DNA of 64,000 nucleotides from Streptococcus oricebi (GTDB lineage Bacteria > Bacillota > Bacilli > Lactobacillales > Streptococcaceae). Numbering within the stretch: position 1 is the stretch's first letter; each line of letters opens with the position of its first letter. This document shows positions 9,469 through 17,749 of the stretch, piece by piece. The translations under genes were made by a program, and so were the position numbers. The stretch lies in the NCBI RefSeq assembly GCF_017883985.1, contig NZ_PRDG01000002.1, forward strand, positions 124,001-188,000. Reading direction: 5' to 3'. Under the pieces are notes generated by a model, which did no database searches, was not told the origin of the DNA, and worked only from the letters and a program-made list of their open reading frames with translations.

Positions 9469-11847
9469 ATGTTAAAAAACCAGTTTCATTTACGTAAATT
9501 ACGAGCCCTTTTAAAAAAGGTGAATGGCTACCGAAAGACCATGGCAGGCCTGTCTGATCAGGACTTGCAGGCTAAGACTCAGGAATTTAGGGACAGACTC
9601 AAGCAAGGCCAGGACTTAGACAGCCTCTTGCCCGAAGCCTATGCGGTGGTGCGCGAGGTGGCTAAGCGGGTCCTGGGCCTCTTTCCCTATGATGTCCAGG
9701 TTTTAGGAGCCATTGCCCTCCACCAGGGCCAGGTGGCTGAAATGGCGACGGGTGAGGGGAAGACCCTAACTGCGACCATGCCCCTCTACCTCAATGCCCT
9801 GACAGGCAAGGGAGTAATCCTAGTCACCACCAACTCCTACCTGGCCTTGCGGGATGCCAAGGAAATGGGACCTATCTACCGTTTTTTAGGTTTAAGCATT
9901 GCCTGTGCGGTCAATGACGACCAGGATAAAGAGCTGACTCCTGAGCGTAAAAGGGCCATTTATCAGTCGGATATTGTCTATACTACCAATAGCGGTCTGG
10001 GTTTTGACTACTTGATTGAAAATCTAGCCGATTCCAAGGACAAGCAGTACCTTCCTTTTTTCAATTATGTCATTATTGATGAGATTGACTCGGTCTTGCT
10101 TGATTCGGCCCAAACACCCATGATTATCTCTGGAGCCCCCAGGGTCCAGTCCAACTACTATGGCATGATGGCTATGCTGGTTGCGACCCTGGTAGAAGAT
10201 TTGGACTATAAGTATAACCAGGAAAAGCAGTTAGTCTGGCTGACCTCCAAGGGTTGTCAGGCTGCCGAGGCTTTCTTGGGCCTGGATAATCTCTATGCCT
10301 CCGGCAATCAAGATATTGTCCGCCACCTCAATCTAGCCCTGCGGGCCCACAAGCTCTATAAGAGGGACAAGGACTATGTGGTCCGTCAGGGAGTCAAGGA
10401 CCAGGAGGTGGTCTTGCTGGATCGCTCGACTGGGCGTTTGATGGAGCTGACCCGTCTCCAGGGTGGCCAGCACCAGGCCATTGAGGCCAAGGAAAATGTC
10501 AAGTTGACCCAGGAAACCAGGGCCATGGCCTCCATCACCTATCAAAATCTCTTTAAGCTGTTTCAGAAAATTGCCGGTATGACCGGGACAGGCAAGGTGG
10601 CCGAAAGAGAGTTTAAGGAAACCTACTCTATGTCGGTCATCAAGATTCCCAGCAATCGCAAGCCCATTCGTAGGGACTTGGCCGACAATCTCTATAAAAC
10701 CCTGCCCGAGAAGGTCTTTGCCTCTCTATCCTACATCAAGCACTACCACAGCAAGGGCAATCCCCTCCTGATTTTCACAGGCTCGGTGGAGATGTCCGAG
10801 ATTTACTCGGCCTTGCTCCTGCGTGAGGGCCTAGCCCACAATCTTCTCAATGCCAATAATGCAGCTCGGGAAGCCCAAATCATTGCCGAATCAGGCCAGC
10901 TAGGAGCAGTGACCGTAGCCACCTCCATGGCCGGTCGGGGAACCGACATCAAGTTAGGACCAGGGGTGGCCGAGCTGGGAGGTTTGGTGGTTATCGGGAC
11001 CGAGCGCATGGAAAATCAGAGAATTGACTTGCAAATCAGGGGCCGGGCAGGTCGTCAGGGAGATCCTGGTCTCAGCAAATTCTTTGTCTCTCTAGAGGAT
11101 GATTTACTGAAAAAATGGGGGCCAGACTGGGTCCGCAAGAGCTATGAGAGTTATTCTATTGACAGCCAACCTAGTAATCCCCAGCCCCTAAAGAAAAAAA
11201 GTTATCGACGTTTAGTAGCCAAGGCCCAAAGGGCCAGTGAAAGTGCGGCCAAGCAGGCTAGAAAGCTGACTCTGGACTATGCTCAAAGTCTCAATATCCA
11301 GCGCCAACTCGTTTATAAAAAACGCAAGGAGCTACTGGAGCAAGAGCTGAGCCTGGACCAAGAAGTAGAGCAAGTCTTAGAAGAGGTCCTCAAAGAAGCT
11401 GCCTATAATCAGACCTACCAGAGTCAGGCCCAGCTCTATCGCTATATTTTAGAAAATATCAGCTTTCATGCTCAGGGCTTGCCTAGGTTGGACTTGCAGT
11501 CGCCTGAAGCTATCTTAAGTTTGCTTATGGACCTGGTCCAAGAGGAGCTGGCCTTTAAAAGGCAGCGTCTAGGCTCTGAACGCCTCTACCAAGAATTTCA
11601 GCGCTTGGCCCTCCTAAAGGCCATTGATGAAAACTGGATTGAACAGGTGGACTACCTGCAACAGCTCAGGCAGGCCCTGGCCAGCCAGTATTTTTCCCAG
11701 AAAAATCCCCTGCTGGACTATTATCAGGAGGCCTACCAGGGCTTTCTCCTTATGCAGGAAAAAATCAAGCAGCAGGCAGTTAAGAATCTGCTGATGAGCG
11801 AATTAGAAGTAAGCCCCAAGGGAAAATTGCTGATGCACTTCCCATAG
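9469..11847 (+). CDS. secA2: Accessory Sec translocase ATPase SecA2
   Basis: Motor ATPase that drives export of the glycosylated adhesin through SecY2. The 792-residue protein has Walker A GEGKT at about 95-99, DEAD-like IIDEID at about 202-207, motif [15 protein letters not shown] and the arginine-finger region [13 protein letters not shown] in the second nucleotide domain. Like other SecA2 proteins it is shorter than SecA and lacks the C-terminal zinc-binding tail. An in-frame TTG lies one codon upstream at 9466. I chose ATG 9469, behind the ribosome site ggag of agggagattg. It sits between asp3 and gtfA in one operon. Confidence 0.95.
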   Translation: MLKNQFHLRKLRALLKKVNGYRKTMAGLSDQDLQAKTQEFRDRLKQGQDLDSLLPEAYAVVREVAKRVLGLFPYDVQVLGAIALHQGQVAEMATGEGKTLTATMPLYLNALTGKGVILVTTNSYLALRDAKEMGPIYRFLGLSIACAVNDDQDKELTPERKRAIYQSDIVYTTNSGLGFDYLIENLADSKDKQYLPFFNYVIIDEIDSVLLDSAQTPMIISGAPRVQSNYYGMMAMLVATLVEDLDYKYNQEKQLVWLTSKGCQAAEAFLGLDNLYASGNQDIVRHLNLALRAHKLYKRDKDYVVRQGVKDQEVVLLDRSTGRLMELTRLQGGQHQAIEAKENVKLTQETRAMASITYQNLFKLFQKIAGMTGTGKVAEREFKETYSMSVIKIPSNRKPIRRDLADNLYKTLPEKVFASLSYIKHYHSKGNPLLIFTGSVEMSEIYSALLLREGLAHNLLNANNAAREAQIIAESGQLGAVTVATSMAGRGTDIKLGPGVAELGGLVVIGTERMENQRIDLQIRGRAGRQGDPGLSKFFVSLEDDLLKKWGPDWVRKSYESYSIDSQPSNPQPLKKKSYRRLVAKAQRASESAAKQARKLTLDYAQSLNIQRQLVYKKRKELLEQELSLDQEVEQVLEEVLKEAAYNQTYQSQAQLYRYILENISFHAQGLPRLDLQSPEAILSLLMDLVQEELAFKRQRLGSERLYQEFQRLALLKAIDENWIEQVDYLQQLRQALASQYFSQKNPLLDYYQEAYQGFLLMQEKIKQQAVKNLLMSELEVSPKGKLLMHFP

Positions 11848-11858
11848 ATGAGGAATTT

Positions 11859-13367
11859 ATGACAATATACAATATCAATTTAGGCATTGGTTGGGCCAGT
11901 AGCGGGGTTGAGTATGCCCAGGCCTATCGGGCAGGCCTCTTACGCCGTCTCAAAGAACCAGCCAAATTTATTTTTACCGATTTGATTCTGGCCGACAATA
12001 TCCAACATCTGACCCAGAATATTGGCTTTGAAGATGAGGAAGTTATCTGGCTTTATAATCATTTTACCGATGTCAAGCTGGCTCCGACTAGCTACCGCTT
12101 GGATAAGGTTCTATCCTCGATTGAGGGCCAGTATGAGACCAAGGAGGAGCAGGGAAAAATCGTCCGCTATTTCTACCCCCAGCAGGACTTCTTTATCACT
12201 TGTTACCTCAAGGAGGAGGGGAAGGATTTGGTCGAGCAGGTCGACTATGTTTCCCAAGGCCGGCTGATTCGTAAGGACTATTTTTCCTATGTCCGTTATG
12301 CTTCAGAGTATTTTGCGCCCAAGGACAATCAAGCCCAGGTCTATCAGAGACGCTTCTATCATGAAGATGGTCGCCTAGCCTATGAGGTCTTAGTGGACCA
12401 GGGAGAGGAGCAGATTTTTCGCTTTCCAGATCGGATTTTTTACAGCAAGCCCGAGTTTATCCGCTACTTCTTGCAGGATCTTAACTGGACCCCTTCAGAC
12501 CTAGTCTTGCTGGACCGGGAAACTGGCCTGGGCCAGGTGGTCTTTGAGGAGGCCCAGGAGGCCAAGCTAGGAGTTGTGATTCATGCTGAGCATTTTAGTC
12601 CAAATGCCAGCAACCAAGACTACATCCTCTGGAACAACTACTATGACTACCAGTTTACCCATGCAGACCAGGTGGACTTCTTTATCGTAGCCACCCAGGG
12701 GCAAAAAGAGCTTTTAGAGGAGCAGTTTGCCCATTATTACGGCAAGAAGCCCCAGGTCTATCGGATTCCAGTTGGTAGCCTAGATGCCCTCCAGCCCAGC
12801 CAAGAGCGCCAGCCCTTCTCCATGATTACCGCCTCGCGCCTGGCCAGCGAAAAGCACCTGGACTGGCTGGTCAAGGCTACGATTGAAGCCCAAAAGACCC
12901 TGCCAGACTTGACCTTGGATATCTATGGTAGCGGTGGAGAAGAGGCCAAGCTGAAGCAGTTGATTGAAAAAGGCCAGGCCGGCTCCTTTATCCATTTAAG
13001 GGGCCATGCCGACCTGACCCAGATTTATGCCCGCTACCAGCTCTATTTGACCGCCTCAACCAGTGAAGGTTTTGGTTTGACCCTGATGGAGGCCATCGGT
13101 TCTGGCCTGCCCCTGATTGGTTTTGATGTCCGCTATGGCAATCAAAGCTTTATCCTTGATAGAGAAAATGGCTATCTACTAGAAAGCTCGTCCGACCATA
13201 TCGAGGAGCAGATTGTTTCAGCCTTTGCCCAAAAGATTACTGAATTTTTCCAAGAAAATCAGGCCTCTAGCATGTCGGAAAAATCCTATGACCTGGCCCA
13301 AAACTACCTGACCAGCCGGGTCCAGGAGCTCTGGGCAAATCTGATAAAGGAGGTTCTGGATGCTTAA
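11859..13367 (+). CDS. gtfA: GtfA, catalytic subunit of the adhesin O-GlcNAc transferase
   Basis: With GtfB, GtfA adds the first GlcNAc to Ser/Thr of the serine-rich repeat adhesin in the cytoplasm. The 502-residue GT-B (GT4) protein starts MTIYNINLGIGWASSGVEYAQAYR-like, as in the family. It has the all-beta extension (about 60-210) and the donor-site motif SEGFGLTLMEAIGSGLPLIG (about 402-421), which contains the EX7E pair. It is spaced 11 bases from secA2 and overlaps gtfB by 8 bases. Confidence 0.94.
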   Translation: MTIYNINLGIGWASSGVEYAQAYRAGLLRRLKEPAKFIFTDLILADNIQHLTQNIGFEDEEVIWLYNHFTDVKLAPTSYRLDKVLSSIEGQYETKEEQGKIVRYFYPQQDFFITCYLKEEGKDLVEQVDYVSQGRLIRKDYFSYVRYASEYFAPKDNQAQVYQRRFYHEDGRLAYEVLVDQGEEQIFRFPDRIFYSKPEFIRYFLQDLNWTPSDLVLLDRETGLGQVVFEEAQEAKLGVVIHAEHFSPNASNQDYILWNNYYDYQFTHADQVDFFIVATQGQKELLEEQFAHYYGKKPQVYRIPVGSLDALQPSQERQPFSMITASRLASEKHLDWLVKATIEAQKTLPDLTLDIYGSGGEEAKLKQLIEKGQAGSFIHLRGHADLTQIYARYQLYLTASTSEGFGLTLMEAIGSGLPLIGFDVRYGNQSFILDRENGYLLESSSDHIEEQIVSAFAQKITEFFQENQASSMSEKSYDLAQNYLTSRVQELWANLIKEVLDA

Positions 13368-14709
13368 ACTATTTGATTATTATAGTCAAGAAAGTAAGGA
13401 CTTGGAGGCTTCACTAGAGGCCGCCGGTTTTAACTGTCCAACTGTGGTCATCGAGCCTGACGGCTTCTTGCCAGACGGGGTCCTGTCTCCTTTTACCTAT
13501 TTTTTAAACCTGCCCAAAAAGCAAGCAGGAGCCCTCTTTTTTAACCAGGTAGAGCTCCCTCCTTTTTGGGAAATCACTGCCGACAGCCAGGCTGGGAGAA
13601 TCCTCTGTCTAGGTCAGGAGCGGGGGCGGATTCACTATGCGGACCAGGAGCAGATTCGCCTGGTCAAGCAGGTGGATTGGCTAGATAAAAAGGACCAGGT
13701 TCGCTTGAGTGACCACTATGATTGCTACGGCAACCGCTTTGCCCAGACCAGCTATACCAGTCAGGGCCAGCCCATGCTCAAGACCTATTTTAGTGCAGAT
13801 GGCCAGGAAAGAATTGTCGAAAATATGCAGACAGGTGATTTGATAGTGACCTTGGAGGGAGAGGCTAGCCGCTTCTTTAAAAATCGGGTTGACTTTCTTC
13901 TCTTTTTCCTCCGTCAGTTGGATTTGAACTTAGACCATATCCTCTTTAATTCCCTGTCTACCTCCTTTTTTGTCTCCTACGCCTTACCGGCCGAGAGTGG
14001 TCAGGACTACCTCTTTTGGCAGGAACCCCTCTATGATGAGCTTCCAGGCAATATGCGGCTGATTTTAGAGCAGGACCTGCGGGCCAAGAAAATTATCATT
14101 CCAGATAAGGCTACCTATGAGCGGGCCCTCCAATTATTAGGAGACCAGCATGGGGAGAAGCTTCTGCCCCTGGGCTACCATTATCAATTCCAGCGGGACA
14201 ATTTCCTACGTCCAACAGCCATGATTTTGACCTATTCAGACCAAATCAGCCATTTGGACTACCTGCTAAAAAATCTACCAGACCTGACCTTTAGGATTGC
14301 CGCACCGACCGAGATGTCCCCCCAACTCTTGAGTCTCCTCAAGTATAAAAATCTGGTCCTCTACCAAAACGTTAGTTCCAGCCAGGTCAAGGACATCTTT
14401 CAAGCCTCCGATATTTATCTGGATATCAACCAGGGAAATGAAGTCAATCGGGCCATTCGGACGGCCTTTGAAAACAACCTCCTCCTGCTAGGTTTTGAGG
14501 AGCGCCTACATGATGCCCGCTATCTGGCCTCAGAGAATATTTTTTCTGAAAGCCGACCAGAAGAGCTAGTCCAAAGAATCCGCCTGGCCCTATCCGGCCT
14601 TGAAGGCATGAGGGAGGCCTTGCTCGCTCAAGGTCGCAAGGCCAATGATATTCCCTTGAGTGATTATAGGGCCAGCCTTGCGCAATTACTAGGAGGTGCA
14701 GATGACTAA
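13360..14709 (+). CDS. gtfB: GtfB, adhesin-binding chaperone subunit of the GtfA-GtfB transferase
   Basis: GtfB has a GT-B fold but no catalytic activity. It binds the acceptor polypeptide and activates GtfA. The 449-residue length and N-terminus MLKLFDYYSQESKDLEASL fit the family. The C-terminal module (about 285-410: AMILTYSDQISHLDYLL ... YLDINQGNEVNRAI) resembles the two linker modules in the large transferase at the left edge of the window, suggesting shared origin. It overlaps gtfA by 8 bases, and an aggagg ribosome site for asp4 lies inside its 3' end. Confidence 0.93.
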   Translation: MLKLFDYYSQESKDLEASLEAAGFNCPTVVIEPDGFLPDGVLSPFTYFLNLPKKQAGALFFNQVELPPFWEITADSQAGRILCLGQERGRIHYADQEQIRLVKQVDWLDKKDQVRLSDHYDCYGNRFAQTSYTSQGQPMLKTYFSADGQERIVENMQTGDLIVTLEGEASRFFKNRVDFLLFFLRQLDLNLDHILFNSLSTSFFVSYALPAESGQDYLFWQEPLYDELPGNMRLILEQDLRAKKIIIPDKATYERALQLLGDQHGEKLLPLGYHYQFQRDNFLRPTAMILTYSDQISHLDYLLKNLPDLTFRIAAPTEMSPQLLSLLKYKNLVLYQNVSSSQVKDIFQASDIYLDINQGNEVNRAIRTAFENNLLLLGFEERLHDARYLASENIFSESRPEELVQRIRLALSGLEGMREALLAQGRKANDIPLSDYRASLAQLLGGADD

Positions 14710-14884
14710 GAAGGATTTATTTTACAAGCAAATCGAAGGAAAGCTGGACCAACTCAAACAGCAACCCCTGAAAGAGGAAAAAGAAAGTAGGGGGCAAAAG
14801 CTCAACAAGCTCTTTATGTTGCTCCTGGGCTTAGTCATTCTGATTGGCCTTGTGGTCAGCCTACTTGGTATATTAGGGAGATAA
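14702..14884 (+). CDS. asp4: Accessory Sec protein Asp4 (SecE-like)
   Basis: Sixty-residue protein with a charged N-terminal half and one C-terminal membrane helix (LFMLLLGLVILIGLVVSLL), the plan of SecE and of Asp4 in other accessory Sec loci. It probably stabilises SecY2. An in-frame GTG lies two codons upstream at 14696. ATG 14702 is preferred because aggagg at 14691-14696 is then properly spaced. It overlaps the end of gtfB by eight bases. Confidence 0.85.
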   Translation: MTKKDLFYKQIEGKLDQLKQQPLKEEKESRGQKLNKLFMLLLGLVILIGLVVSLLGILGR

Positions 14885-14885
14885 G

Positions 14886-15107
14886 ATGCAAGAACTGATG
14901 ATTATTACTAGTATCCTTTTGGCCCTGACCTTGATTATCCTAGTCAGTGTCCAGCCCAGAGAAAGCCAGCGATTTTTTAGGGACTTGACCGACCAAATCG
15001 GCAAGCCCGGCTACTGGCAGAGCCAGAGAGGGCTCAAAGCGACCACCCTCCTGGTCAGCCTCTCTCTCTTGGGCCTCCTCTTAATCTTGATGCTGCTTCA
15101 ATACTAG
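14886..15107 (+). CDS. asp5: Accessory Sec protein Asp5 (SecG-like)
   Basis: Seventy-three residues with two membrane helices (about 4-21 and 53-71) and a polar loop containing QPRESQRFFRDLTDQIG, the layout of SecG and of Asp5. It starts one base after the asp4 stop and is the last gene of the accessory Sec operon. It is expected to act at the SecY2 channel. Confidence 0.85.
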   Translation: MQELMIITSILLALTLIILVSVQPRESQRFFRDLTDQIGKPGYWQSQRGLKATTLLVSLSLLGLLLILMLLQY

Positions 15108-15271
15108 CCGATTAAGAACGTTTAAGTAGCCCTATTGGCCAGTAGAGCCAGCTGGTTTCTTGGTCAGATTTGAGGTCTAGGGAAATTTTCGGCCCCTTTA
15201 GGTCTAAAAGGCTAGCCAAGTAAGGATTTTTTTTGGTAAAATAGACTTATTCTATAAAAAAGTTAGGAACG

Positions 15272-16141
15272 ATGATGATTCTTTCGATTATTTCACAAGG
15301 CCTAGTTTGGGCCATCTTGGGTCTGGGAATTTTTATGACCTTTCGGATTTTAGACTTTCCAGATATGACCGCAGAAGGGAGCTTTCCCTTGGGTGGAACA
15401 GTGGCAGCGACCCTGATTGTCAAGGGAGTTAATCCCTTTCTGGCCACCTTATTGGCCGTCCTTGCTGGATGCCTAGCTGGTCTAGTAACGGGGCTCCTCT
15501 ATACCAAGGGGAAAATCCCCACCCTCTTATCGGGTATCCTGGTCATGACCTCTTGTCATTCAATTATGCTGATGATTATGGGGCAGGCCAATCTGGGCCT
15601 TTTAGGAACCAAGCAGATTCAGGATTTTCTTCCCCTTTCAGATGATATGAATAACCTCTTGACAGGCTTGATTTTTGTCGTTCTGGTTATCCTGGCCCTC
15701 CTCTTCTTTTTGGATACCAAACTGGGCCAGGCCTATATCGCAACTGGGGACAATCCAGATATGGCCAGAAGTTTTGGTATTGATACCGGACGGATGGAGC
15801 TGATGGGCTTGATCCTTTCAAATGGCGTTATCGCCCTAGCAGGAGCCTTGATTGCCCAGCAAGAGGGCTATGCAGATGTTTCCAGGGGGATTGGAGTGAT
15901 TGTTGTCGGCTTGGCCAGTCTGATTATCGGAGAGGTTCTCTTTAGGAGTCTGACCTTGACCGAGCGCCTCATCACCATTGTTGTCGGCTCAATCTTTTAC
16001 CAATTTCTCATCTGGGGAGTGATTGCCCTTGGCTTTAATACCAGCTATCTCCGCCTCTTTAGCGCTGTGATTTTAGCCATTTGCCTCATGATTCCCACCT
16101 TCAAAAATAAATTCTTTAAAGGAGTCAAGTGGAGCAAATGA
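15272..16141 (+). CDS. ABC transporter permease (TrpY/BMP-type importer family)
   Basis: Membrane subunit of an importer of the family often called TrpXYZ in streptococci, thought to carry tryptophan or a related small molecule. The 289-residue protein has about eight membrane helices and the family pattern FRILDFPDMTAEGSFPLGG near residue 25. The ATPase gene overlaps its end by 13 bases. In other streptococci a lipoprotein binding-protein gene normally precedes it. Here only 164 bp separate it from asp5, so that subunit is missing from the site. A possible -10 (taaaat at 15235-15240) lies upstream. ATG 15275 is an equally possible start. Confidence 0.82.
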   Translation: MMILSIISQGLVWAILGLGIFMTFRILDFPDMTAEGSFPLGGTVAATLIVKGVNPFLATLLAVLAGCLAGLVTGLLYTKGKIPTLLSGILVMTSCHSIMLMIMGQANLGLLGTKQIQDFLPLSDDMNNLLTGLIFVVLVILALLFFLDTKLGQAYIATGDNPDMARSFGIDTGRMELMGLILSNGVIALAGALIAQQEGYADVSRGIGVIVVGLASLIIGEVLFRSLTLTERLITIVVGSIFYQFLIWGVIALGFNTSYLRLFSAVILAICLMIPTFKNKFFKGVKWSK

Positions 16142-16896
16142 CCGCAATTGTAGAATTAAAAAACGCCAGCAAGCTAGTCGACAATGGCCTGGGCCAAGAG
16201 AAGATTATTCTAGATAATGTTTCTCTGGAAATTCATGAGCATGACTTTATCACCATCCTAGGTGGAAATGGTGCCGGTAAGTCAACCCTCTTTAATGTTA
16301 TTGCAGGAACCCTGCCTCTCAGCAGTGGTTCGGTATGGATTGCCGGAGAAGAGGTCACTCATTTTTCACCAGAAAAAAGGGCCAAGTACCTGTCCCGGGT
16401 CTTCCAGGATCCTAAGATGGGGACAGCCCCCCGGATGACTGTGGCTGAAAATCTCCTGATTGCCAAGTTCCGAGGAGAGAAGCGGGGCCTGACTCCCAGA
16501 AAACTCAATAGCTATCGCCAGGAGTTTGAGACCCTGATTGCCAAAATCGGCAATGGCCTGGAGAAACATCTGGATACGCCGATTGAATTTTTATCAGGTG
16601 GACAAAGACAGGCCCTGAGCCTTCTGATGGCGACCCTCAAGCGCCCAGAACTCCTGCTTTTAGATGAGCATACGGCCGCCTTGGATCCCAAGACTAGTCT
16701 AGCCTTAATGGAGCTGACTGATGAATTTGTCAAGCAAGACCAACTGACTGCCCTCATGATTACCCACCAGATGGAGGACGCCCTCAAGTATGGCAATCGC
16801 TTGATTGTTATGAAAGAAGGCCGCATTATCCAGGACTTGGCCGCAAAAGACAAGGCCAAGATGACCATCAACGACTACTATCAATTATTTGAATAA
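16129..16896 (+). CDS. ABC transporter ATP-binding protein paired with the TrpY-type permease
   Basis: ATPase of the importer encoded just upstream. The 255-residue protein has Walker A GGNGAGKST (about 46-54), signature LSGGQRQ (about 155-161), Walker B LLLLDEH and a switch His in MITHQM. It overlaps the permease gene by 13 bases, showing translational coupling. Substrate cannot be deduced. The binding protein must come from elsewhere, or the system is incomplete. Confidence 0.85.
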   Translation: MEQMTAIVELKNASKLVDNGLGQEKIILDNVSLEIHEHDFITILGGNGAGKSTLFNVIAGTLPLSSGSVWIAGEEVTHFSPEKRAKYLSRVFQDPKMGTAPRMTVAENLLIAKFRGEKRGLTPRKLNSYRQEFETLIAKIGNGLEKHLDTPIEFLSGGQRQALSLLMATLKRPELLLLDEHTAALDPKTSLALMELTDEFVKQDQLTALMITHQMEDALKYGNRLIVMKEGRIIQDLAAKDKAKMTINDYYQLFE

Positions 16897-16900
16897 AGAA

Positions 16901-16930
16901 GGAGGGGCCGTTCTAGGGTCCTCTTTTTTA
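16901..16930 (+). terminator. Rho-independent terminator after the ABC importer operon
   Basis: A gaggggcc/gggtcctc stem with one mismatch and one G-T pair encloses a short loop and is followed by a run of six T. Confidence 0.6.
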
Positions 16931-17067
16931 TGCCCGAAAGGGCTTTTGTTAGCCCAGCCAAGGCCTAGCGCAAGCCTAGCCTCTAAGCGCTTAGTTAAGC
17001 AACTTGCTCCCGCAACATAAGGAATTTTTCTTTAGAGAAAAAAGAGAAAAAAAGTAGGTCTTTTTGA

Positions 17068-17106
17068 ATGTAAACGCTTGCTTTTTTCTGGTGAAAGGAG
17101 TAGAAT
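17068..17106 (+). promoter_or_regulatory. CcpA cre site overlapping a promoter
   Basis: ATGTAAACGCTTGCT at 17068-17082 fits the CcpA operator consensus WTGNAANCGNWNNCW exactly. It overlaps a -35 box TTGCTT (17079-17084). A -10 box TAGAAT follows at 17101-17106 after 16 bases. The position suggests catabolite repression of the transcript that follows. A ribosome-site-like agaaagga and ATG at 17141 come next, but they open only six codons before a stop, so no protein gene is evident downstream. Confidence 0.65.
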
Positions 17107-17573
17107 AAAATTAAAGATAAGGAAGAAAGGACTGATTTCAATGGGTCTCGGTAAGCACTAGATTCTTCATTAACTAACGCTCAAATCCCTATTTACTGAT
17201 ACTTTATTTTTAGTCGGAGGTATTATTTAATCAATATCTAAGTCTGATAATCTCTTGTGGCGATTGAAAGCCTTGCTACCAGTATGGGCAGACTCTCCCG
17301 AGTAGGACTAGTAGCCACTAGGGTAGCAAATCGAGAAGAACAGAAGCTTTTTAATGGTTTTCATCCTTCCTTAATCATCAATCGCCATCGCTTTTGCATG
17401 ATAAGACGTTTATTACATTTACAAAGAAAATCATTCTTTACAATTATTAAAGATTGAATCAATCATCAAGTAAGTTGTTTTTTCAGATGACATCATCTGA
17501 TTGCTTCATTGTTTATCAGTAAATGGGTATCCTCCTAGCATCCGTTTTTAATAGATGCTAGGAGCTTTTTTTA
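17107..17573 (+). ncRNA. Candidate structured noncoding transcript or decayed gene under cre control
   Basis: No convincing coding sequence lies between the promoter at 17079-17106 and the terminator at 17532-17573. Nested inverted repeats are visible. tggcgattga (17258-17267) pairs with tcaatcgcca (17378-17387). Inside it, ttgctacc (17273-17280) pairs with ggtagcaa (17322-17329). A further hairpin tcagatga/tcatctga is at 17483-17500. I do not recognise a known RNA family such as tmRNA, RNase P, SRP or a riboswitch. A decayed protein gene with a surviving promoter and terminator is the alternative. Confidence 0.4.
17532..17573 (+). terminator. Strong rho-independent terminator
   Basis: A perfect 11-bp stem, ctcctagcatc paired with gatgctaggag, has an 11-base loop and is followed by cttttttt. 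It ends whatever transcript crosses 17107-17531. Confidence 0.85.
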
Positions 17574-17596
17574 TAGCAGGAAAATTAGGAGCTTTT

Positions 17597-17749
17597 TTGA
17601 AAAAAAGTTAGAAAAGTAGTATAATAATCTAGACATGCAAGTTTCTTGCAGGACTGTAATTCGACTTGGATTTCCAAGGACCGTTAGTAAAATATAAATT
17701 GAGCGAGAATCTTTAAGTCTCGTATCTTAATCTTAGATGAGGAGAAATA
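17597..17749 (+). promoter_or_regulatory. rnjB promoter and hairpin-bearing 5' leader
   Basis: TTGAAA (17597-17602) and TATAAT (17620-17625) are 17 bases apart. The predicted leader of about 118 nt holds three small hairpins: tgcaag/cttgca near 17637-17651, cttgga/tccaag near 17665-17678, and gcgaga/tctcgt near 17702-17725. The ribosome site gaggag lies before ATG 17750. Confidence 0.7.

Noticed and set aside
17257..17457. 66-residue open frame between cre site and rnjB
   Set aside because: It starts at GTG without a ribosome site, spans both arms of the large inverted repeat and has no protein-like pattern; the region is better read as structured RNA or decayed sequence.
17107..17573. Known RNAs (tmRNA, RNase P RNA, SRP RNA, T-box)
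   Set aside because: None of the signature sequences I know for these RNAs is present.
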